Below are positions 14,101-19,556 of a stretch of 19,556 nt of DNA, one piece after another (position 1 is the first letter of the stretch; every line of letters starts with the position of its first letter). Where the stretch lies: positions 1-19,556 of the forward strand of contig CALFYL010000102.1 in assembly GCA_937952135.1 (NCBI GenBank), given 5' to 3'. The position numbers and the translations under genes were made by a program. Under the pieces are notes generated by a model. It saw nothing but the letters and a program-made list of their open reading frames with translations. It made no database searches and was not told the origin of the DNA. Origin of the DNA: an uncultured Planctomycetia bacterium. GTDB lineage: Bacteria > Planctomycetota > UBA1135 > GCA-002686595.

Positions 14101-17100
14101 CCGTTCGCCCCAGGCGCGAGGTCACCGCCGACGAGCGCGCGTACCTGCTCGAGGTCGCGCGCCAGACCTGGCGCTACTTCGAAACCCACGCCGGTCCCGA
14201 ACACAACTGGCTCCCGCCCGACAACGTTCAGGAAGCTCCCCACCTCGTCGCCGCGCGCACTTCACCGACGAACATCGGCATGGGGCTGCTCTCGGCGCTC
14301 GCGGCGCACGACTTGGGCTTCCTCTCGACCCCGGACCTGCTCGCGCGGCTCGAGGCGACGCTCGACACGATCGAGGGTCTGGAGCTTCACGAAGGCCATC
14401 TGCTCAACTGGTACGACACGCGCACGCTCGCGCCGCTCCACCCGCGCTACGTGTCGTCCGTCGACAGCGGAAATCTCGCGTGTTCGCTCGTCGCGCTCGC
14501 CCAGGGGTGCCTGCAGCTCGCACAGTCGGGCGTGCACGAGCCCGCGCGCTTTCGCGAGCTGCACGACCGCGCGAACGCCCTCGCGAACGGCATGCGCTTC
14601 CGCTTTTTGATCGACCCCGAGCGCGAGCTGCTTTCGATCGGCTACCGCCTCCCCGACGCGGGCCATCCCGGCCGCCTCGACAGCGCGTCCTACGACTTGC
14701 TCGCCTCGGAATCGCGCCTCGCGAGCTTCTTCGCCATCGCCAAAGGCGACGCGCCGCAGAGCCACTGGTTCCACCTCAGCCGCCTCGTCGTCAGCGTCGA
14801 CGGCGCGCCCACGCTCGTGTCGTGGAGCGCGACGATGTTCGAGTACTTGATGCCGAACCTGCTGATGCGCGGCTTCCCGGGCACGCTGCTCGACATCTCG
14901 TGCGGAATGGCCGTGCGGCGCCAGCGGCAATACGCGCGCGATCGCTCGGTTCCGTGGGGAATTTCGGAGTCCGCGTACAACCTCGCCGACCGGCTCGGCG
15001 TCTACCAGTACAAGGCCTTCGGCGTGCCCGGGCTGGGCCTGAAGCGCGGTCTCGCCGACGAGCTCGTCGTCGCGCCCTACGCGACGCTGCTCGCGGCGCT
15101 CGTCGATCCCGCGGCGGCCAGTCGCAACCTCCAGCGCCTCGAGCGCGAGGGCGTCCGGGGCGAGATGGGCTTCTTCGAAGCGATCGACTACACGCCGCGC
15201 AAACCGACCGAGAGCGACATCGGCGTTCCGACCGAGGCGCCGTCGAACGCGGGCGTCGTCGTGCGAGCGTACTTCGCGCACCACCAGGGCATGGGACTCG
15301 TGGCGCTTGCCAACGTGCTGCTCGACGATGCGATGGTCGCGCGCTTCCACGCCGACCCGCGCGTGCAGGCGACCGAGCTGCTGCTCCAGGAACGCATCCC
15401 GCGGCAGGCGCCGTTCATCCAGCCCAGCCCGGCCGAGGCGACGCACGTTCCGTTGCGCGCGCCGCAGCACACGCCGCGGCGCATCCGCTCGGCCTTCACG
15501 CCGAACACGCAGGCGCAGATCCTCTCGAACGGCGCCTATGTCGTGATCCTCACCAACGCCGGCGGCGGATCGAGCACGTGCCGCGGCCGAGCGGTGACGC
15601 GCTGGCGCGAGGATCGCACCTCCGACCCGGGCAGCCAGTTCGTCTACCTGCGCGACGTGCACGGCGGCGAGGTGTGGTCCGCGGCGCACCAGCCGATCGG
15701 CGCGCGCGCCGACAGCTACATGGTCGAGTTCCTGAGCGAAAAGGTGACCTTCGAGCGCCGCGACCACGACATCGAGACGCGCCTGGAAGTCGCGGTCTCG
15801 CCCGAGGACGACGCCGAGGTGCGGCGTGTTTCGCTGGTCAATCACAGCAGCCGGCCGCGCGAGATCGAGCTCACGAGCTACGTCGAGATCGCGCTCGCTC
15901 CGCCGGGCGAGGATGCGGCGCATCCGGCCTTCGGCAAGTTGTTCGTCGAGACCGAGTGGGCGCCCGAGTGCGAAGCGTTGTTCGCGCGCCGCCGCGCGCG
16001 CTCGCCGAGCGACCCCTCGACCGTCGCGTTCCACGTGCTGTCGCTCGACGGCGTCTCGCGCGCGCAAGTCGAGTACGAAACCGACCGCCTGCGGTTCTTG
16101 GGCCGCGGCCGCGGGCCCGACGCGCCGCTGGCGCTCGACGGACGCGCGCTGTCCGGCGCGACGGGGGCCGTGCTCGACCCCATCTTCAGCCTTCGTTCCC
16201 GGCTGCGCCTCGCACCGGGCGGCTTCGCGCGCCTCACCTTCACGACCGGCGTCGCGAACGACGAAGCCGCGGCGCGCGCGCTCGCCCGCAAGTACCACGA
16301 GCCGGGCATCGCTTCTCGCACGTTCGCGCTCGCGTACACGCACGCCGTGGTTTCGCTGCGCCATCTCGGCCTTTCGCTCGACGACGCCCAGCTCTTCGAG
16401 CGCCTCGGCTCGCGGCTCTTCTTCTCCGACATGTCGCTGCGCGCCGACGCCGCGACGGTCGCGCGCAACACACTGGCGCAGCGCGGACTGTGGCGCCACG
16501 CGATCTCGGGCGACCTGCCGATCGCGCTCGTGAGCGTCACGGGCGCCGACGGCGTCGAGCTCGTGCGGCAAGTGCTGATGGCGCAGGAGCACTGGCGCTT
16601 GAAGGGCTTGAAGTTCGACGCCGTGATCCTGAACGAGCATCCCACGTCGTACCGCGACGAGATGCAGTCCCAGTTGGTCCAAACGCTCGACAGCGGGCCG
16701 TGGTCGACCTGGAGGGACCGACCGGGCGGCGTGTTCCTGCTGCGCGCCGACGGGATGCCGGAGGCGGAGATCGTGCTGCTGCGCACCGTGGCGCGCGTCG
16801 TGCTCTCGGGCGAAGCGGGCGACCTGGCGCGGCAACTCCAGCGCGACACACCCGTCGCACCGCACGGTCCGCACGCCGGCCTGTGCCTCGACGCGCCGCT
16901 CATCGACGAGCCCGCCGACGGCGACGACGGGCTCGAGGCGCCGGCGCTCGCGATGGACAACGGCTTCGGCGGCTTCGCGCACGATGGACGCGAGTACGCG
17001 ATCCAGCTCTGGGGCGCGCGCGACACGCCGCTGCCGTGGAGCAACGTGCTCGCCAATCCGCGCTTCGGAACGATCGTCACGGAACGCGGCTCGGCGCACA

Positions 17101-19385
17101 CCTGGTGCGAGAACAGCCGCGAGAACCGCTTGACGCCGTTCGCGAACGATCCGGTGACCGACCCGACGTCGGAGGCGATCTTCCTGCGCGACGAGTCGAG
17201 CGGCGCCGTTTGGGCGGCGACACCCGGAGTGCTCGCGAGGTCCGTGCGCTCTCCGCGCTGGCTCGTGAGGCACGGGGCCGGCGTCTCGCGCTTCCTGCGC
17301 CACGCCGGCGGCGTGCACCAGGAGCTCGCCGTGTTCGTCGCCGAGCACGAGCCGGTCAAGCTCTCGCTGCTCACGCTCACCAACCGCTCGCGAACGACGC
17401 GGCGGATCACGGTGTTCGCCTACAACCAGTGGGCGCTCACGGCGCCGTCGCCCATCGACAAACGCTACATCGCGACGGAGCTCGACGCCGACAGCGGCGC
17501 GGTCTTCGCGCGCAACCCGTACAACGAGACCTACGCGGAACGCGTCGCCTTCGCGGCGCTCAGCGAGCCGCTCGTGAGCGCGACCGGCGACCGCACCGAG
17601 TTCATCGGCCGGAACGGAACCTTGAACCGCGCGGCCGCGCTCGCGGCGCCTTCGCTCTCGAACCGTTTCGGCGCGGGGCTCGATCCGTGCGCAGCGCTGC
17701 ACGCGAGCGTGGAGCTCGCGCCCGGCGAAGCGCGGACCCTCGTGGTGCTGCTGGGCCAGGGCCGCGACGCCAGCGAAGCTCGCGCGCTCGCGCTCCGCTT
17801 CCGCGACGTCGACGCGGCGCGCGAGGAGCTTGCGCGCGTCGAAGCCGCGTGGGACCGAACGCTCGGCGCCGTGCGCGTTTCGACGCCGGACGACTCCTTC
17901 GATCTGCTCACCAACCGCTGGCTGCTCTACGCCACGCTCGCGTGCCGGCTGTGGGCGCGCTCGGGCTACTACCAGCCCAGCGGCGCCTACGGCTTCCGCG
18001 ACCAGTTGCAGGACGTGCTCTCGCTGCTCAACACGCGCCCCGAGATCGCGCGCGAGCACATCCTGCGCGCCGCGGCGCGCCAGTTCGTCGAGGGCGACGT
18101 GCAGCACTGGTGGGACGCGAGCACGGGCCGCGGCCTGCGCACGCGCTGCTCCGACGACATGCTGTGGCTCGCGTACGCCGTCGCGCACTACGTCGACACG
18201 ACCGGCGACCGCGCTGTGCTCGACGAGCGCATCCCGTTCCTCGAGGGCCCGCCCGTTCCTGAGGGCGAGGCCGAAGCCTACGGAGAGCCAACGGTCTCGA
18301 GCGAGAGCGGTTCGCTGTTCGAGCACGCGCTGCGCGCGATCGAGCGCGGCACGACGATCGGCGCGCACGGCTTGCCGCTGATCGGCAGCTGCGATTGGAA
18401 CGACGGCTACAACCGCGTCGGCGACCGGCAGCGCGGCGAGAGCGTGTTCGTCGGCTGGTTCCTGTGCGCGATCTTCGACTCGTTCGCGCCGTTGTGCGAC
18501 GCGCGAGGCGACGCGAAGCGAGCGGCGCGGTACAGGAGCGAGCGCGAGCGGCTCGCGGCGATGCTCGAACTGAGCTGGGACGGCGAGTGGTACCGCCGCG
18601 CGTACTTCGACGACGGCACGCCGCTCGGCGCCGCCGAGAACGAAGAGGGCCGCATCGATTCCTTGGCGCAGACCTGGGCCGTGCTCTCGGGCGCGGCGCC
18701 GGCGAAGCGCGCCGAACGCGCGATGGACGCGGTGCGCTCGCAGCTCGTGCGGCGCTCGTCGCGCGTGATCCTGCTCCTCACGCCGCCCTTCGACACCAGC
18801 GCCGTCGACCCGGGCTACATCAAGGGCTACGTGCCCGGAATCCGCGAGAACGGCGGCCAGTACACGCACGCCGCGCAGTGGGTCGTGCTCGCGCTCACGC
18901 GCCTGGGCAGCGGCGACGAAGCGGTCGAGCTGTTCCACATGCTCAACCCGATCAACCACTCGCGCACGCCCGCCGACGTGCAGCGCTACCGAACCGAGCC
19001 CTACGTGCTCGCCGGCGACGTCTACGACCACCCCGCGCACCGCGGCCGCGGCGGATGGACCTGGTACACCGGCTCGACGGCCTGGATGTACCGCGTCGCG
19101 CTCGAAGGCATCCTCGGCTTCCAGCGCCACGGCGACAGCTTCTCGCTGCGACCCTGCATCCCCTCGTCGTGGCCGTCGTTCAAAATCGAATGGCGCGTCG
19201 GCAGCTCGCTGTACACGATCCAAGTCGACAATCCCGAGCGCGCGTGCACCGGCGTCGCGGAGGCAACGCTCGACGGCCGCAGCGTCGACCCGAACGCGAT
19301 CCCCTGCCCCGACGACGGCCGCGACCATCGCGTGCGCGCCGTGCTGCGCTCCTCCACGCCGGCGAACGTTCCGCGGCGAAGATGA
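11157..19385 (+). CDS. ndvB: NdvB/ChvB-type cyclic beta-1,2-glucan synthase homologue, 2742 aa
   Basis: A giant inner-membrane enzyme; rhizobial and Brucella relatives are about 2800-2870 residues. Those start on themselves as primer, elongate from UDP-glucose, trim length by phosphorolysis and cyclise the periplasmic glucan. Visible order: an N-terminal helical region with 'RRDPSGDYARMDFASRDSYR' (about 300-320); helix pair at 398-451; GT84/GT2-like catalytic region (about 470-770) with 'HFAILSDFKDA', 'LDRDT' (about 606-610) and 'HRWVRGDWQ' (about 756-764); helix pairs at about 801-845 and 932-978, giving six membrane segments; a glycoamylase-like domain (about 997-1390); and two GH94-type beta-sandwich regions (from about 1457 and 1932). 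The (alpha/alpha)6 GH94 phosphorylase domain follows (about 2240-2700), with DWNDG at 2413-2417 and 'RENGGQYTHAAQW' near 2562. The ATG at 11157 is the first in frame; a TTG at 11037 would add 40 unconserved residues. Whether the product here is cyclic is inferred. No NdvA-like exporter gene is in the window. Confidence 0.92.
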   Translation: MGFRDFFGSNRSAPPTQRRSEASNPESLEAHAKGLAASFTLARDVFLPRHAILEQLGRDVQALRRAYRVLAEDVRRGEVVDPAAEWLLDNFHVLDTQARAVRRDLPARYYRRLPKLAPREFGGQARICALARELIAHGDGRFDADLLTRFVLAFQSVTPLTLGELWAWPTLLKLALIENVRRLADDLLRGRSARIAAKEALARFDAGDAPEVLPTPLHSAFVAQLRQRTLEHDPAVLAWNARVEEALAALGTTSEAVIRSEYQREATEQASMGNSISSLRLCASLDWSRFVERVSQVDHILRRDPSGDYARMDFASRDSYRHAVEELAAPTGEAQVSVSLRAIENARAAAARTPRAPAAHVGYHLVGPGRAALEQDVAARFTLAARVQRAVRRHPTKAYLGSIALLTGIVVFAALAYARSVGASEALVLVAFAALLPASELAVLLVQRAVAALTPPRRLPRLDFSNGVPANARTIVTIPTLLADVADVARLLEHLEVQALANLDPHIHFAILSDFKDATTAVTENDAPILDAARSGIEELNRRLPSDRFYLFHRERQWNPKEGVFMGWERKRGKIEEFNRLVRGATDTGFTVQIGRLELLPSMRFVLTLDRDTRAPRNVARELIGILSHPLHRPVVDPAVGRVTQGYGILQPRISVTHSSASSSRFAQIYAGNTGIDPYTTAVSDTYQDLFDEGVYTGKGLYDIDAFRATVEGRAPENALLSHDLFEGLHARTALVTDVELVDDYPPNLLAHSRREHRWVRGDWQILAWLLPVAPTSDGFARNRLPPISRWKIFDNLRRSLMPPALVALFAAAWTCLPGEPWVWTLGALGVVALPMLTALMNLSLRPANPGSSRLYVRGALEDLGAAGAQALLRLAFLPFHAWKMLHAIGLTLVRLVITKRRLLDWETAAAHVARSGARSTRGPSHKALGVFYVAMASSPIVALALGTAIEALRPSALALAAPFLALWFAAPALAQRLGRSAVRPRREVTADERAYLLEVARQTWRYFETHAGPEHNWLPPDNVQEAPHLVAARTSPTNIGMGLLSALAAHDLGFLSTPDLLARLEATLDTIEGLELHEGHLLNWYDTRTLAPLHPRYVSSVDSGNLACSLVALAQGCLQLAQSGVHEPARFRELHDRANALANGMRFRFLIDPERELLSIGYRLPDAGHPGRLDSASYDLLASESRLASFFAIAKGDAPQSHWFHLSRLVVSVDGAPTLVSWSATMFEYLMPNLLMRGFPGTLLDISCGMAVRRQRQYARDRSVPWGISESAYNLADRLGVYQYKAFGVPGLGLKRGLADELVVAPYATLLAALVDPAAASRNLQRLEREGVRGEMGFFEAIDYTPRKPTESDIGVPTEAPSNAGVVVRAYFAHHQGMGLVALANVLLDDAMVARFHADPRVQATELLLQERIPRQAPFIQPSPAEATHVPLRAPQHTPRRIRSAFTPNTQAQILSNGAYVVILTNAGGGSSTCRGRAVTRWREDRTSDPGSQFVYLRDVHGGEVWSAAHQPIGARADSYMVEFLSEKVTFERRDHDIETRLEVAVSPEDDAEVRRVSLVNHSSRPREIELTSYVEIALAPPGEDAAHPAFGKLFVETEWAPECEALFARRRARSPSDPSTVAFHVLSLDGVSRAQVEYETDRLRFLGRGRGPDAPLALDGRALSGATGAVLDPIFSLRSRLRLAPGGFARLTFTTGVANDEAAARALARKYHEPGIASRTFALAYTHAVVSLRHLGLSLDDAQLFERLGSRLFFSDMSLRADAATVARNTLAQRGLWRHAISGDLPIALVSVTGADGVELVRQVLMAQEHWRLKGLKFDAVILNEHPTSYRDEMQSQLVQTLDSGPWSTWRDRPGGVFLLRADGMPEAEIVLLRTVARVVLSGEAGDLARQLQRDTPVAPHGPHAGLCLDAPLIDEPADGDDGLEAPALAMDNGFGGFAHDGREYAIQLWGARDTPLPWSNVLANPRFGTIVTERGSAHTWCENSRENRLTPFANDPVTDPTSEAIFLRDESSGAVWAATPGVLARSVRSPRWLVRHGAGVSRFLRHAGGVHQELAVFVAEHEPVKLSLLTLTNRSRTTRRITVFAYNQWALTAPSPIDKRYIATELDADSGAVFARNPYNETYAERVAFAALSEPLVSATGDRTEFIGRNGTLNRAAALAAPSLSNRFGAGLDPCAALHASVELAPGEARTLVVLLGQGRDASEARALALRFRDVDAAREELARVEAAWDRTLGAVRVSTPDDSFDLLTNRWLLYATLACRLWARSGYYQPSGAYGFRDQLQDVLSLLNTRPEIAREHILRAAARQFVEGDVQHWWDASTGRGLRTRCSDDMLWLAYAVAHYVDTTGDRAVLDERIPFLEGPPVPEGEAEAYGEPTVSSESGSLFEHALRAIERGTTIGAHGLPLIGSCDWNDGYNRVGDRQRGESVFVGWFLCAIFDSFAPLCDARGDAKRAARYRSERERLAAMLELSWDGEWYRRAYFDDGTPLGAAENEEGRIDSLAQTWAVLSGAAPAKRAERAMDAVRSQLVRRSSRVILLLTPPFDTSAVDPGYIKGYVPGIRENGGQYTHAAQWVVLALTRLGSGDEAVELFHMLNPINHSRTPADVQRYRTEPYVLAGDVYDHPAHRGRGGWTWYTGSTAWMYRVALEGILGFQRHGDSFSLRPCIPSSWPSFKIEWRVGSSLYTIQVDNPERACTGVAEATLDGRSVDPNAIPCPDDGRDHRVRAVLRSSTPANVPRRR

Positions 19386-19491
19386 CGACATCGGCGATCC
19401 CGTGCGGCGGCGCGCCTGACTAGCCGCAGGACGAAGCTCGAACTCGAAAACGGTCCGCAGGAAGTCCCCGTGCGCGGCGCCGCCGCCGGAC
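19386..19491. other. Short 3' intergenic stretch
   Basis: This lies between the glucan synthase stop and the candidate minus-strand gene end. It is GC-rich with a GCGGCGCCGC palindrome near 19475-19485 but no T-run, so no intrinsic terminator can be supported. Confidence 0.3.
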
Positions 19492-19556
19492 TCAATCTTC
19501 CGCCGGAAGCTCGGCCCAGGCCTCTGCTTCCTCGAGATCTTCGAACAGCTCCGGGT
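19492..19556 (-). CDS. Possible C-terminal end of an unknown gene, cut by window edge
   Basis: The minus strand from the window edge reads an acidic 20-residue tail, PELFEDLEEAEAWAELPAED, ending at a TGA (19492-19494). The composition, an acidic helix with spaced hydrophobic residues, is plausible for a real C-terminus and unlike the Arg-rich shadows elsewhere. It is too short to assign a family. It would be convergent with the glucan synthase gene. Confidence 0.4.
   Translation of the reverse strand, partial: PELFEDLEEAEAWAELPAED

Noticed and set aside
10877..18262. 2461-codon open frame on the plus strand in another frame over the glucan synthase
   Set aside because: The translation is dominated by Arg, Ala and Pro without domains. 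The frame at 11157-19385 is the coding one.
14262..19391. 1709-codon open frame on the minus strand opposite the glucan synthase
   Set aside because: Arg/Ala/Val/Glu-rich translation with no family motif. It is the expected antisense shadow of a GC-rich gene whose plus frame carries clear GT84/GH94 motifs.
1..19556. Search for CRISPR arrays, insertion sequences, integrases and phage genes
   Set aside because: No regularly spaced repeats, terminal inverted repeats or transposase-like motifs were seen by eye. The tRNA-Asp at the edge could in principle be an integration site, but no integrase or attachment repeat is present in the window.

Overview
The window is very GC-rich (about 70% by eye) and almost fully coding, with many GTG-type or weakly marked starts. 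No phylogenetic marker is present, so the host is uncertain. The gene mix points to a high-GC Gram-negative environmental bacterium, for example Planctomycetota, Myxococcota or a related lineage: an outer-membrane-style lipoprotein/FtsX ABC exporter, TlpA and PRX_like1 redoxins, an SGNH/DUF5989/carbamoyltransferase set and a cyclic-glucan synthase homologue. I found no CRISPR array, insertion sequence, phage or plasmid gene.

Layout. (1) Positions 1-53, minus: the 5' part of a tRNA-Asp (anticodon GTC) with a recognisable promoter at 70-98. (2) Positions 117-4918, all minus: a LolD/MacB-type ABC ATPase, a secreted PRX_like1 redoxin, a TlpA-like lipoprotein thioredoxin, and an 873-residue FtsX/MacB-type permease. 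The ATPase and permease look like one exporter split by two thiol-redox genes. (3) Positions 5093-9965: an SGNH hydrolase (+), a 61-residue DUF5989 membrane protein (-) buried antisense to the 3' extension of the SGNH frame, a zinc-ribbon-like SAM methyltransferase (+), a divergent NodU/TobZ-family carbamoyltransferase (-), and a ferritin-like diiron protein (-) coupled to it by TGATG. From general knowledge of such neighbourhoods, SGNH, DUF5989 and carbamoyltransferase genes often occur together. Here they are on both strands and the carbamoyltransferase has lost most of its signature residues. (4) Positions 10038-10739, minus: a small two-helix membrane protein and a CsbD-like stress protein. 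(5) Positions 11157-19385, plus: a 2742-residue NdvB/ChvB-type cyclic beta-1,2-glucan synthase homologue with six membrane segments, a GT84 domain, a glycoamylase-like domain and a GH94 phosphorylase end. (6) Positions 19492-19556, minus: a possible 3' fragment of another gene.

How the parts may work together (inference): the first block is an envelope export and thiol-redox module. The middle block looks like a small modification cluster (carbamoyl transfer or a relic of it, methyl transfer, ester hydrolysis, diiron chemistry) for an unknown glycan or metabolite. The last block is periplasmic glucan synthesis, placed divergently from a stress gene. The middle cluster is the best candidate for an undescribed system, especially because of the altered carbamoyltransferase.
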